This document shows, in pieces, positions 34,097 through 42,527 of a DNA stretch of 64,000 nucleotides. The DNA is taken from contig NZ_PEBD01000010.1 in the NCBI RefSeq assembly GCF_002735905.1, positions 1 to 64,000 of the forward strand, in the 5' to 3' direction. The position numbers and the translations under genes are program-made. This stretch comes from Williamsia muralis (GTDB lineage Bacteria > Actinomycetota > Actinomycetes > Mycobacteriales > Mycobacteriaceae). Position 1 is the stretch's first letter; the number at the start of each line of letters is the position of its first letter. Under the pieces are notes generated by a model, which was not told the origin of the DNA, ran no database searches, and was given only the letters and a program-made list of their open reading frames with translations.

Positions 34097-34267
34097 GTGA
34101 CCTCATCCTCGCAATGCCGTTTCCCGACGACAGGGAAAGCCTACTTTCCGATGTCAAATTGCCGCGTCTCGACTGACGTGATCATACTGCCCCGCAAATA
34201 GCTGCGACGTGGGAATACGTGGCGAGATGGCGATGTGAACGACGACTCTCGCATTCGGTTGTGGCCG

Positions 34268-34297
34268 TTGAACAAAGGACACCCTGTCGAGTATGTT
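34268..34297 (+). promoter_or_regulatory. Probable L,D-transpeptidase promoter
   Basis: TTGAAC (34268-34273), 18-base spacer, TATGTT (34292-34297). The predicted start lies about 35 bases before ATG 34338. The rest of the 241-base divergent region shows no gene. Confidence 0.6.
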
Positions 34298-34337
34298 GGG
34301 CGTTCTGGCGCGCGGGGGGATCAACCGAAGGAATTAC

Positions 34338-35252
34338 ATGCAGATCAACGCAACCAGCCGTCGCGGCCTCGGCCGACTGACGGTCGCCGTGGCGGGGGCG
34401 GTTCTGTATGTGGGCTTTTCTGCGTCCCCGATCGGAGCCGACCCCCTGTGGCCCGGTGGGCCCGAGGTCCCGGGCGTTTCCGCGCCATCGGCCCCCAGCA
34501 CGAGCCCGAGTACCTCGCCGAGCGAAGACCGCCCACTCGGCCGGGCGAACTTCTCCACACCGACGCTCGATCCCGCTGACGGTGAGACCGTCGGCGTGGC
34601 GCAGCCCGTGGTGATCAGGTTCCAAAACGCCATCGACGACAAGAAGACGGCCGAGAAGGCCATTCGCGTCACCACCAGTCCGGAAGTGAAGGGTCACCTC
34701 TACTGGGTGGGCCACAAAGAGGTTCGGTGGAAGCCTGAGGAATTCTGGCCCGCCGGCACCGAGGTGACTGTCGAAGCCGGTAGTGCCACATCGAATTTCA
34801 CGATCGGCAAGTCGTGGGTGGCCACGGCCGACGACAACACCCACACCATCACCGTGGCCGTCGACGGTGAGGCGGTACGCACGATGCCGATGTCGATGGG
34901 GTCGAACGACAACCCCACACCCAACGGGATCTACACCGTGGGCGAACGATTCGCCGACATGTACATGGACTCCTCGACCTACGGGGTGCCGGTCGATTCG
35001 CCCGACGGCTACCGCACCTACGTCGAGTACGCGACGCGCATCTCCAACAGCGGCATCTTCGTGCATGCGGCGCCCTGGTCGGTGGGACAGCAAGGCAACA
35101 CCAATGTCTCGCACGGTTGCCTCAACGTGAGCACCGAGGACGGCCGCTGGTTCTTCGAGAACGCACCCAAGGGCGCACCCGTCATCGTGCAGAACACCAT
35201 CGGCGGAACCGTCGATCCCGCCGACGGCCTCACCGACTTCACCACGCCGTAG
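34338..35252 (+). CDS. L,D-transpeptidase (YkuD domain) with Ig-like domain
   Basis: A 304-residue exported cell-wall enzyme making 3-3 cross-links in peptidoglycan. A signal peptide ends near residue 34 (VAVAGAVLYVGFSASPIGAD). A Pro/Ser-rich linker follows, then an Ig-like domain (FSTPTLDPADGETVGVAQPV near 64). The YkuD domain covers about 150-290. The catalytic motif has His in GIFVHAAPWSVGQQG and Cys near 260 in VSHGCLNVSTEDGRWFF. There is no lipobox, so it is secreted or held by the signal helix. ATG 34338 with AAGGA upstream; an earlier TTG/ATG start would break the signal peptide. Such enzymes give beta-lactam tolerance in mycobacteria. Confidence 0.9.
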   Translation: MQINATSRRGLGRLTVAVAGAVLYVGFSASPIGADPLWPGGPEVPGVSAPSAPSTSPSTSPSEDRPLGRANFSTPTLDPADGETVGVAQPVVIRFQNAIDDKKTAEKAIRVTTSPEVKGHLYWVGHKEVRWKPEEFWPAGTEVTVEAGSATSNFTIGKSWVATADDNTHTITVAVDGEAVRTMPMSMGSNDNPTPNGIYTVGERFADMYMDSSTYGVPVDSPDGYRTYVEYATRISNSGIFVHAAPWSVGQQGNTNVSHGCLNVSTEDGRWFFENAPKGAPVIVQNTIGGTVDPADGLTDFTTP

Positions 35253-35253
35253 A

Positions 35254-35322
35254 CCCCGATCTTGGTGGGTTCGGGCGAGTGAACCCGCAGGTCGCGCTCA
35301 CCGGAACCCACCAAAAGCGGGG
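35254..35322. terminator. Bidirectional hairpin between ldt and the M13 peptidase gene
   Basis: TTGGTGGGTTC (35262-35272) pairs perfectly with GAACCCACCAA (35304-35314), enclosed by CCCCG/CGGGG (35254-35258 with 35318-35322). It sits between the stop codons of two convergent genes and can serve both. Confidence 0.7.
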
Positions 35323-35331
35323 ATGCTGGGG

Positions 35332-37341
35332 TCACCAGATGCGGACGCGGTCCCCGTCGTCGAGATACAGGCCGTCATCGGGGCTGACATCAAAGGCCTC
35401 GTAGAAGGCGTCGATGTTGCTGATCACCCCGTTGCAGCGGAACTCCGGCGGTGAATGCGGGTCGATCGACAACCGGCGGATGGCCTCGGCCTCACGGGTT
35501 TTGGTGCGCCAGACCTGAGCCCACCCGTAGAACACCCGCTGCAGACCGGTCAGTCCGTCGATCACCGGGGCCGGCTTGCCGTCCAAAGCGATCTGGTACG
35601 CCACCAACGAGATCGACAGCCCGCCTAGGTCGCCGATGTTCTCGCCGATGGTGAACTCGCCGTTGACCTTGTACTTCTCGTCGAGGCCCTTGGGGGTGAA
35701 GTTGCCGTACTGGTCGATGAGTTTGCGTGTGCGGGTACCGAACTCGGCACGATCGTCGTCGGTCCACCAGTCGACCAGGTTGCCGTCGCCGTCGTACTTG
35801 GCACCTTGATCGTCGAACCCGTGCCCGATCTCGTGACCGATGACCGCGCCGATGCCGCCGTAGTTCGCCGCATCGTCGGCCTCGGGGTCGAAGAACGGCG
35901 GTTGCAGGATGGCCGCGGGGAAGACGATCTCGTTCATGCCAGGGTTGTAGTAGGCATTGACCGTCTGCGGGGTCATGAACCACTCGTCGTGGTCCACCGG
36001 GGCGCCGATCTTCGCGAACTCCCGGTCTTCTTCGTAAGCGCTAGCGCGAGCGATGTTGCCGAACAAGTCGTCCCGTTCGATGCGTAGCGAAGAGTAGTCG
36101 CGCCAGGTCGCCGGATAACCGATCTTCGGGGTGAACTTCTCGAGCTTGACCAGTGCCTTCTCGCGGGTCTGCGGGCTCATCCAGTCGAGGTCGCTGATGT
36201 TACGGCGATAGGCTTTGACGAGGTTGTCGATCAAGACGTCCATCCGGGCCTTGGCCTCGGGCGGGAAGTGCTTGGCCACATACAGTTTCCCGACGGCGAA
36301 GCCCAGGCACTGCTCCACCAGCCCGACCCCGCGCTTCCAGCGGTCGCGGATCACCTCCGAACCGGTCAGGGTCTTGCCGTAGAAGGCGAAGTTCTCGGCG
36401 ACGAACTCGTCGGACAGGTACGGCGATGCCGAATGCAACAGACGCCACTGCGCCCATGTCTTCCACTCGTCGAGGTCGCGGTCGGCCCACAACGCCGCCA
36501 CACCTTCGACGAAAGTCGGCTGCCCGACCACCACTTCGCCGAACGTGGTCGCAGGTTCGGTGTGCAGCCCCGAGATCCAGGATTCGACGTCGAAGCCTGC
36601 TGCCTGGTCGGTCAATTCGGCAAAGGAGCGCAGGTTGTAGGACAGGTCGGCGTCGCGGCGACGAACCACGTCCCAGTGCTGCGCAGCAATGGCCGTCTCC
36701 AGATCCACAACCGTTGCCGCACGCGCTGCCGCGTCGTCGAAGCCGGCGAGTGCAAACATCTTCTCCACGTGTGCGCGGTAGGCGGTCACGGTCTCGGCGT
36801 GGTTGTCCTCGCGGTAGTACGACTCGTCGGGCAGACCGATCCCGGACTGCGTGATGTGGATCAAGTATCGATCGGATTGCTTGGCGTCGGTGTCGACGTA
36901 GTATCCGAAGAGCCCGCCGATGCCCCGGCGTTGCTGCGCACCGACGAGGCGGGCGAGCTCGGTGCGGTCCGCGGCAGCGGCCAGATCGTCGAGGTCGCCG
37001 CGAATCGGCGAGATGCCCACTTCGTTGATGCGGGACTCGTCCATGAAACTGGCGAAGAGGTCGCCGATCTTCTGGGCGTCGCTCCCCGGCGCCGGATCGT
37101 TCTCCGCGCACTCGGTGATCAGGTCGCGGACGTTCTCCTCGGCGCGGTCGCGGAGCACATGGAACGCGCCGTCGACGGGACGGTCGTCGGGGATGATGTG
37201 CTCGCGCAACCATGCCCCGTTGACGTGCTCGAACAGGTCATCCTGCGGTCGCACCGATTCATCGACCCAGCTGAGGTCGATCCCGGACCTGGGGTCCGAC
37301 GCGTCGGCGGTGATGGAGGGGGTATCGGTGGAAGAAGTCAC
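35332..37341 (-). CDS. M13 family zinc metallopeptidase (neprilysin/PepO/Zmp1-like)
   Basis: A 669-residue endopeptidase. The N-terminal M13 domain starts SGIDLSWVDESVRPQDDLFE near residue 20. The zinc site is VIGHEIGHGFDDQGAKYD with HExxH near 501-505, and the third ligand Glu is in FTIGENIGDLGG near 564. The substrate-binding PQTVNAYYNPGMNEIVFPAA lies near 460. No signal peptide is present, as in mycobacterial Zmp1, which nevertheless acts outside the cell. GTG 37341 is preferred to an upstream ATG (37407) because AGGA lies eight bases before it. It processes peptides or proteins; no partner is seen. Confidence 0.9.
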   Translation of the reverse strand: MTSSTDTPSITADASDPRSGIDLSWVDESVRPQDDLFEHVNGAWLREHIIPDDRPVDGAFHVLRDRAEENVRDLITECAENDPAPGSDAQKIGDLFASFMDESRINEVGISPIRGDLDDLAAAADRTELARLVGAQQRRGIGGLFGYYVDTDAKQSDRYLIHITQSGIGLPDESYYREDNHAETVTAYRAHVEKMFALAGFDDAAARAATVVDLETAIAAQHWDVVRRRDADLSYNLRSFAELTDQAAGFDVESWISGLHTEPATTFGEVVVGQPTFVEGVAALWADRDLDEWKTWAQWRLLHSASPYLSDEFVAENFAFYGKTLTGSEVIRDRWKRGVGLVEQCLGFAVGKLYVAKHFPPEAKARMDVLIDNLVKAYRRNISDLDWMSPQTREKALVKLEKFTPKIGYPATWRDYSSLRIERDDLFGNIARASAYEEDREFAKIGAPVDHDEWFMTPQTVNAYYNPGMNEIVFPAAILQPPFFDPEADDAANYGGIGAVIGHEIGHGFDDQGAKYDGDGNLVDWWTDDDRAEFGTRTRKLIDQYGNFTPKGLDEKYKVNGEFTIGENIGDLGGLSISLVAYQIALDGKPAPVIDGLTGLQRVFYGWAQVWRTKTREAEAIRRLSIDPHSPPEFRCNGVISNIDAFYEAFDVSPDDGLYLDDGDRVRIW

Positions 37342-37372
37342 CAGACCATCCTGGCACTTGAGCCACTTTTCG

Positions 37373-38047
37373 TCAGCCGACGGCCGGTGCGGCGTCCTGA
37401 TGGGCATTGAGCAACAGGTGGTCGAAGCTCTGGCGAGCCGTGTCGTCGATGCTCACCGTGCCCGAGGCAGCAGCGACGATGTTCTGTGCCAGGGTGCGCA
37501 ATTTTGTGTTCGTCTGCTGGGAGCGCCAGGTGAGCACGTCGAAAGCCCGGTCGGCCGGGATGCCGTAGACCAGCATCAACATGCCCTTCGCCTGCTCGAT
37601 CACGGCCCGTGATGCTGCGAAGTTCTTGACCGCCGCATCCATCGTCTCTTTGAGCTCGTTGTCGTGACTGTCGGAGAGATCGACGTAGAAGCCCTCGGTG
37701 CCGGTCACGGCGCCCGACTCGTCGAGCATCTGGTCGCCGATGACCAGCACGTGCCGAACCCGGCCCTCGCGGTCGATGATGCGGTGACGGCTGCTGAAGG
37801 GTCGTCCGTCCCGGACCAGGCCATCGATGGCCTGGGCGACCCGCTCGCGGTCGTCGGGATGTTTGTGGTCGAGCAGGAACTGCGTGGTGGGATTCACCTC
37901 GCCGGGACGGTACCCGTGAATCGCGGCGACCTCATCGGACCACTCCCAACGCTGGTCTCTCGCATAGAAGCGGAAACTACCCACCGTGTGGGGGGTGCCA
38001 CCCAGGACGTGTTCGACGGACTGGCCATCGGTGGGGTTGTTTTCCAT
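37373..38047 (-). CDS. PAS-ANTAR protein
   Basis: A 224-residue regulator. A PAS_3-type fold covers about residues 20-130 (VGSFRFYARDQRWEWSDEVA, then AIHGYRPGEVNPTTQFLLDH and RVRHVLVIGDQMLDESGAVT). The ANTAR domain covers about 140-200 (FAASRAVIEQAKGMLMLVYG, then IPADRAFDVLTWRSQQTNTK). It probably converts a signal at the PAS domain into RNA binding and antitermination. It lies 31 bases upstream of the M13 peptidase gene in the same direction, so the two may be cotranscribed. ATG 38047. Confidence 0.87.
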   Translation of the reverse strand: MENNPTDGQSVEHVLGGTPHTVGSFRFYARDQRWEWSDEVAAIHGYRPGEVNPTTQFLLDHKHPDDRERVAQAIDGLVRDGRPFSSRHRIIDREGRVRHVLVIGDQMLDESGAVTGTEGFYVDLSDSHDNELKETMDAAVKNFAASRAVIEQAKGMLMLVYGIPADRAFDVLTWRSQQTNTKLRTLAQNIVAAASGTVSIDDTARQSFDHLLLNAHQDAAPAVG

Positions 38048-38352
38048 GTAGAAGCTCCTCGGCCAACATGCGGACAGGTTTGTAGAACCGTCGCGCTGTG
38101 TTGCAGGTTGGCGGCTAACTGAGGCCCACTATCTGGAGCTAAAGATTTTTTAGCATGAAGATGCGATCCATCGCCACACGCCCCGCGGTCGAGTCGCAAT
38201 TGCGGACACACCCCCGCTCACCGCCTGTGATGCCGAGTGTGGACCACTTGAGAGCCGTCGTCGGCCGATGTCGGGCCTACTACATGCCCGCCAGGGCGTA
38301 AAGAGTTGCGAGCGGGCGAACTGTATCTCGTCCTGCCCGATGTCGGCGGGGC
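38048..38352. other. Intergenic region between PAS-ANTAR gene and taurine-locus leader
   Basis: 305 bases with no gene supported on either strand. A short palindrome GCTAAAGATTTTTTAGC (38138-38154) is A+T-rich against its surroundings. It could be a promoter element or operator for either side. Confidence 0.3.
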
Positions 38353-38358
38353 TACTGT
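38353..38358 (+). promoter_or_regulatory. -10 box of the tau leader transcript
   Basis: TACTGT ends six bases before the GTG of the leader ORF, so transcription should begin at that GTG. The -35 region (about 38330-38335) is poor, which suggests an activator. Confidence 0.6.
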
Positions 38359-38364
38359 GGCGCA

Positions 38365-38439
38365 GTGTTCACGACGACCCTGGTGCGACGGCTTGCGGTG
38401 GATCTGTGCCGCGTCGGCGCCCAGAGCTGTTGTCGATAG
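38365..38439 (+). CDS. Cysteine-rich leaderless leader peptide of the taurine operon
   Basis: A 24-codon ORF starting GTG TTC ACG ACG ACC (VFTTTLVRRL...) and ending SCCR-stop, with Cys codons at 15, 22 and 23. TACTGT six bases before the GTG makes it a leaderless start. It resembles the leader at 8216 in having Thr-Thr, then Leu/Arg, then a terminal Cys-Cys-Arg. A second short ORF with one Cys codon (38442-38480, MFELGCGLSAGA) begins two bases after its stop. It fits the known class of polycysteine attenuators in front of sulfur genes. When cysteine is scarce, stalling at Cys 22-23 would expose downstream RNA for tauC expression. Confidence 0.78.
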   Translation: MFTTTLVRRLAVDLCRVGAQSCCR

Positions 38440-38499
38440 CCATGTTCGAGCTCGGTTGCGGCTTGTCGGCCGGTGCCTGAGCACGTTCTCCCGTCCCAC

Positions 38500-38541
38500 T
38501 TGATCGATTCTTCGGCGCCCCCCGGCCGCCTCGGGGATCAA
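38500..38541 (+). promoter_or_regulatory. Candidate attenuator hairpin ahead of tauC
   Basis: TTGATC (38500-38505) pairs with GATCAA (38536-38541). Inside, a C-run (38520-38523) can pair with GGG (38533-38535). It lies between the leader ORFs and tauC and could end transcription or hide the tauC ribosome site (AGGGG at about 38576-38580) indirectly. Confidence 0.4.
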
Positions 38542-38587
38542 TCGTCTTCCGCTCGATACGAGCCTCCATGTCACCAGGGGTTTTGCA

Positions 38588-39463
38588 GTGTCAGTAGTGC
38601 CAGCCATCTCCGAACCGACCGATCAGGACGGCGACCGGGCCATCACTCCGGCATCGTCGCCCCGTGGGCGGCGCAGCTCGAAGGTGTTGTCGCGCATCGG
38701 CTTGCCGGTTCTGTCGCTGATCATCTTCATCGCGCTGTGGCAGCTCGTGGTGAGCCTGAAGATCTGGAACGAGACCCTGGTTCCGGCCCCGAGTGCGGTA
38801 TGGGATGCCTTCGTCCAGACCTCGACGACCAACGACGGGGTGCGGGGCTACGCCGGCAAATACCTATACGAGCACCTCCTGATCAGCCTCGAACGAATCG
38901 CGTACGGCACCGTGATCGGCATCGCCGTCGGTATCGCCTTCGGCTTGCTGATGGGCACGTTCGGCAAGGTCCGCGCGGTCTTCGAACCGTGGATCACGTT
39001 CCTGCGCACCCTGCCGCCGCTGGCCTACTTCTCCCTGCTCATCATCTGGCTGGGCATCAACGAAGAACCCAAGATCACCTTGCTGGCCATCGCTGCGTTC
39101 CCTCCCGTGGCCGTCGCCACCACATCTGCAGTGCTGGCAGCACCCCAAAGCCTCACCGAAGCAGCAAAAGCGCTGGGCGGCAGCAAGTTCGATGTGATCA
39201 AGGATGTGGTGGTGCCGTCGGCATTGCCGGAGACCTTCACCGGGATCCGTCTCGCTGTCGGCGTCGCCTACTCATCGTTGGTCGCGGCCGAGTTGGTCAA
39301 CGGTCTGCCGGGAATCGGCGGGATGGTGCGAGATGCCGCCAATTACAACAACACTCCGGTGGTGCTGGTGGGCATCGTCGCGATCGGGACCTCGGGGCTC
39401 ATCATCGACGGTCTGCTGCAACTCATCGAGCGCAAGACCGTGCCCTGGCGTGGTCGCGCCTGA
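38588..39463 (+). CDS. tauC: Taurine/aliphatic sulfonate ABC permease TauC
   Basis: A 291-residue permease. About 35 polar residues precede the first helix (LPVLSLIIFIALWQLVV). Family features are ERIAYGTVIGIAVGIAFGLL near residue 100, LRTLPPLAYFSLLIIWLGI near 140, and the EAA loop EAAKALGGSKFDVIKDVVVP near 198. ELVNGLPGIGGMVRDAANY is near 238. GTG 38588 follows AGGGG by seven bases. It is the first structural gene after the leader peptides; tauA and tauB follow. Permease-first order is unusual next to the enterobacterial tauABC order. Confidence 0.88.
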   Translation: MSVVPAISEPTDQDGDRAITPASSPRGRRSSKVLSRIGLPVLSLIIFIALWQLVVSLKIWNETLVPAPSAVWDAFVQTSTTNDGVRGYAGKYLYEHLLISLERIAYGTVIGIAVGIAFGLLMGTFGKVRAVFEPWITFLRTLPPLAYFSLLIIWLGINEEPKITLLAIAAFPPVAVATTSAVLAAPQSLTEAAKALGGSKFDVIKDVVVPSALPETFTGIRLAVGVAYSSLVAAELVNGLPGIGGMVRDAANYNNTPVVLVGIVAIGTSGLIIDGLLQLIERKTVPWRGRA

Positions 39464-39521
39464 CCGACGCCACCTGAACTCCATACAGCAAGTCCCACAG
39501 AGAGAAAGAACCCGAACGAAC

Positions 39522-40577
39522 ATGAGCGATACAGCCCTGCCCGGACGCCTGCGTCGACGATGGACAACCGTGGTCGCCGCGCTCGCGGCGCTGACCCTGA
39601 CGCTCGGCCTCGCCGCCTGCTCCGACGACAGCGACAGCGGCAAGACCATCACCATCGGATATCAGGCCTTCCCCAGCGGCGACCTCATCGTCAAGAACCA
39701 GAAATGGCTCGAGCAAGCGCTGCCAGACCACACCATCAAATGGACGAAGTTCGAGTCCGGAGCCACCATCAACCAGGCCTTCATCGGCAACTCGATCGAC
39801 ATCGGCGCAATCGGTTCGAGTCCGGTGGCCCGTGGACTCTCCGGTGCCTCGCCGATCGGATACAAGGTCGCGTTCGTCCTGGATGTCGCCGGTGACAACG
39901 AGGCGCTCGTCGCCCGGAACGGCACGAACATCAACAGCGTCGCCGATCTGCGCGGCAAGACCATCGGAACCGCGCTCGCATCCACAGCTCACTACAGTCT
40001 GCTGGTCGCACTCGAGCAGGCCGGTCTCAAAGCGAGCGACGTCAAGATCGTCGACCTGCAGCCCCAGGCGATCCTGGCGGCCTGGGAACGCGGCGACATC
40101 GACGCCGCCTACACCTGGCTGCCGACGCTCGACGAGCTGCGCAAGACCGGCAAAGATCTGGTCACCAGCCGGGCCATCGGTGAATCAGGCAATCCCACAC
40201 TGGATCTCGGCGTGGTGTCGAACAAACTGATCGAGAGTGACCCGGAAGCGGTCAACGCATGGCGCAAGGTGCAGGCCCGCGCTCTCGAACTCATCAAGTC
40301 CGATCCCGCCGCAGCAGCCGGGTTCATCGCACCCGAACTGGGGATCAGCGCCGATGAGGCACTCGGTCAGTTGAAGCAGGGTGTGTACCTGACCCCGGAA
40401 TCGATAGCGTCGCCGCAGTGGCTCGGCACCCCGGGGGCTGTCGGCAACCTCGCCAACAACCTGCTCAGTGCCGCAGAGTTCCTGGTGGAGCAGAAGCAGA
40501 TCGACAAGGCGCCCACCCTCGAGCAACTGCAGCAGGCGATCTACGTCGAAGGTTTGCCCGGTGCCTTCGCACAGTGA
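39522..40577 (+). CDS. tauA: Taurine ABC transporter substrate-binding lipoprotein TauA
   Basis: A 351-residue solute-binding protein. The signal peptide ends in lipobox LAAC near residue 33, so it is lipid-anchored. TauA-like segments are ITIGYQAFPSGDLIVKNQKW near 45, KWTKFESGATINQAFIGNSI near 75, GSSPVARGLSGASPIGYK near 103, ALASTAHYSLLVALEQAG near 155, and LQPQAILAAWERGDIDAAYT near 183. The STxHYSLL and AAWxRGDID blocks are shared with E. coli TauA. ATG 39522 is preceded only by a weak purine stretch. It delivers taurine or a similar sulfonate to TauBC. Confidence 0.9.
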   Translation: MSDTALPGRLRRRWTTVVAALAALTLTLGLAACSDDSDSGKTITIGYQAFPSGDLIVKNQKWLEQALPDHTIKWTKFESGATINQAFIGNSIDIGAIGSSPVARGLSGASPIGYKVAFVLDVAGDNEALVARNGTNINSVADLRGKTIGTALASTAHYSLLVALEQAGLKASDVKIVDLQPQAILAAWERGDIDAAYTWLPTLDELRKTGKDLVTSRAIGESGNPTLDLGVVSNKLIESDPEAVNAWRKVQARALELIKSDPAAAAGFIAPELGISADEALGQLKQGVYLTPESIASPQWLGTPGAVGNLANNLLSAAEFLVEQKQIDKAPTLEQLQQAIYVEGLPGAFAQ

Positions 40578-41352
40578 CGCCTCGACGTCGGGTGCGATCC
40601 GTCTCGACAACGTCTCGCACCGCTACGGCAAGGGTTCGGACACCGTCACCGCGGTTGGTCCGGTCTCCCTCGATGTCCCGGCCGGGGAGTTCCTCGTCCT
40701 CGTCGGGGCCTCGGGGTGTGGCAAGAGCACCCTTCTGCGGCTGATCGCGGGATTCGAGAGGCCCACCGAAGGTCGCGTCGATGTGCTGGGCCGACCACCG
40801 ACCCCGGGCGACTCGGCGGGCGTCGTGTTCCAGCAACCGCGCCTCTTTCCCTGGCGAACCGTCGGCGGCAACGTGGACCTGGCGCTGAGATACGCCGGTG
40901 TCGCCAAGTCGGACCGGCCCGGCCGACGGGACCAGCTACTGGAACGGGTCGGTCTGGAGGGCACCGCCGATCGGCGGATCTGGGAGATCTCGGGCGGACA
41001 ACAACAGCGGGTGGCCATCGCCCGCGCGCTGGCCGCTGAGAACCCGCTGTTCCTTCTCGATGAGCCGTTTGCCGCGCTCGACGCTCTCACGCGGGAGCGT
41101 TTGCAAGAAGACGTGCGTGCGGTGAGCACCGAAACCGGCCGTACCTCGGTGTTCGTCACCCACAGTGCCGAGGAAGCAGTGTTCCTCGGGTCCCGGATCG
41201 TGGTGTTGACCAGGCGTCCGGGCCGGATAGCACTCGACATCGAGGTCGATCTACCGCGAGGCGACGTCGACGTCGAAGCACTCAGGAGTTCCTCCGAGTA
41301 CAACGCATTGAGGTCGGAGGTCAGTCACGCGGTGAAGGCGGCGGCTGTGTAA
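40561..41352 (+). CDS. tauB: Taurine ABC transporter ATPase TauB
   Basis: A 263-residue ATPase. Walker A is [10 protein letters not shown] near residue 52, the Q-loop [14 protein letters not shown] near 96, the signature [15 protein letters not shown] near 144, Walker [18 protein letters not shown] near 165 and the H-loop [13 protein letters not shown] near 200. FPWRTV is typical of nitrate/sulfonate/taurine ATPases. The start is GTG 40561, 17 bases inside tauA, with GAAGG eight bases before it. Its stop codon is followed at once by hairpin repeat copy 2. No taurine dioxygenase lies next to it; SsuD at 6.8 kb is a possible consumer. Confidence 0.9.
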   Translation: MPSHSDASTSGAIRLDNVSHRYGKGSDTVTAVGPVSLDVPAGEFLVLVGASGCGKSTLLRLIAGFERPTEGRVDVLGRPPTPGDSAGVVFQQPRLFPWRTVGGNVDLALRYAGVAKSDRPGRRDQLLERVGLEGTADRRIWEISGGQQQRVAIARALAAENPLFLLDEPFAALDALTRERLQEDVRAVSTETGRTSVFVTHSAEEAVFLGSRIVVLTRRPGRIALDIEVDLPRGDVDVEALRSSSEYNALRSEVSHAVKAAAV

Positions 41353-41354
41353 TG

Positions 41355-41461
41355 GGCTCGCTTCGCTCGCGGGCAGACGGCCTGTGTCGCGTGCTCTTCC
41401 TTCGTCGACTCGGTCGCTGCGCTCCCTCGCTCCTCTGTCCAGAGCACGCGGGCCGTCTGCC
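41355..41461 (+). repeat. 3'-end hairpin repeat, copy 2
   Basis: It begins two bases after the tauB stop codon. GGCTCGCTTCGCTCGCGGGC leads into outer arm GGCAGACGGCC (41372-41382), inner arm CGCGTGCTC (41388-41396), a 45-base loop, GAGCACGCG (41442-41450) and GGCCGTCTGCC (41451-41461). Inner arms and loop equal copy 1 at 9800-9862 with one change. The outer arms have a different sequence but pair perfectly over 11 bases. Confidence 0.82.
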
Positions 41462-41519
41462 GGGCGGTGCCACGGCGGTGAGCATTCGGGGAATTGTCTT
41501 GCTGGCGCACGGCTTTGTG

Positions 41520-41551
41520 CCTCGCGCCCGTGTTCAAACATGGGCGTGAGG
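41520..41551. terminator. Bidirectional hairpin between tauB and pirin genes
   Basis: CCTCGCGCCCGTGT (41520-41533) pairs with ACATGGGCGTGAGG (41538-41551) over 14 positions including two G-U pairs, loop TCAA. It lies between convergent genes. With repeat copy 2 it accounts for most of the 276-base gap. Confidence 0.55.
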
Positions 41552-41628
41552 AACAAACACGTGCGGGAGGTTGGCGCCGATGATGACAGGGTGGTGCGTC
41601 GTGCTCGCGGGCGGTGCAAACCTCCAGG

Positions 41629-42372
41629 TCACCGCCCCAAAGCCGTGTGCATCTCCCAGATGAGGACTTCGGCGTCGGTGTCGGCGGTGAGTCTCTCACC
41701 GCCGCCATCGGTGATCCGGACTGCGTCGCCGGCGTGCGCCTGGCCGGTGGATTCGAGATCTACAGACCCCGACGCCACGAAGACGTGGCCCCACGGGAGG
41801 TCCGGCAAGGTGATCGATTCGCCGGCCGAGAGCCGCGCCACGTGCAGGGCAGCCGAGCGGTTCGCGATCCGGATCGCCGAGTCGTACTTCGGCATACCCG
41901 ACGCCACGGTGACGAGCCCGCCCGACTGCAACTGATCGCCGATGTCGAGTTGGTCGTAGCCGGGCTCGATGCCGGGCTCGTCGGGAAGCACCCACATCTG
42001 CACGAAGTGCACAGGATCGGCGCCGGTTCCCTGGTGTAGCTGCCAGTTGTCGTTGCGTTCGGAATGCCGGATACCGGTGCCCGCACTCATCCGCTGGGCG
42101 AGCCCCGGGTAGATGACGCCGGAATGGCCCATCGAGTCCTGATGCACCAGCGACCCCGACAGCACCCACGTGACGATTTCCATGTCCCGATGAGGATGGG
42201 TGTCGAAGCCCTGCTGCGGGGCGACGCGGTCGTCGTTGTTCACCAGCAGCACCCCGTGATGTGTGTTGCCCGGGTCGTAGTTGTCGCCGAACGAAAAGCT
42301 GTGCCTCGAATCGAGCCAGTCGATGCGGGTGGTGGGTCGGTCGGCAGCGCGGACCAGTTGATGGAGACTCAC
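41629..42372 (-). CDS. Pirin-family protein
   Basis: A 247-residue bicupin of the pirin family. The N-terminal cupin has FSFGDNYDPGNTHHGVLLVN near residue 25 and the metal-binding FDTHPHRDMEIVTWVLSGSL near 57, with the His cluster and a Glu. AGTGIRHSERN near 97 completes it. Some bacterial pirins are quercetinases, others regulate metabolism; the activity here is unknown. GTG 42372 starts VSLHQLVRAADR. The open frame to 42408 has no ribosome site. It stands alone. Confidence 0.9.
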   Translation of the reverse strand: MSLHQLVRAADRPTTRIDWLDSRHSFSFGDNYDPGNTHHGVLLVNNDDRVAPQQGFDTHPHRDMEIVTWVLSGSLVHQDSMGHSGVIYPGLAQRMSAGTGIRHSERNDNWQLHQGTGADPVHFVQMWVLPDEPGIEPGYDQLDIGDQLQSGGLVTVASGMPKYDSAIRIANRSAALHVARLSAGESITLPDLPWGHVFVASGSVDLESTGQAHAGDAVRITDGGGERLTADTDAEVLIWEMHTALGR

Positions 42373-42527
42373 CCCAACTATCTTCCGCCTGCTCGGTCGT
42401 CGTCGCAAAGGTGGACGAATAGGGCCGAAAAGCAGCTGTTTTAAGGGTAGTTACTCGATTGTGACGGTCTCGTAAGCAAGTCGGAAACTACATTGGTGCC
42501 ATTCACCCTGTTACAGGAGTGAAAATT

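Noticed and set aside
36268-37410. A 380-residue open frame on the plus strand
   Set aside because: Shadow of the M13 peptidase gene, which keeps HExxH and ENIGD motifs on the other strand.
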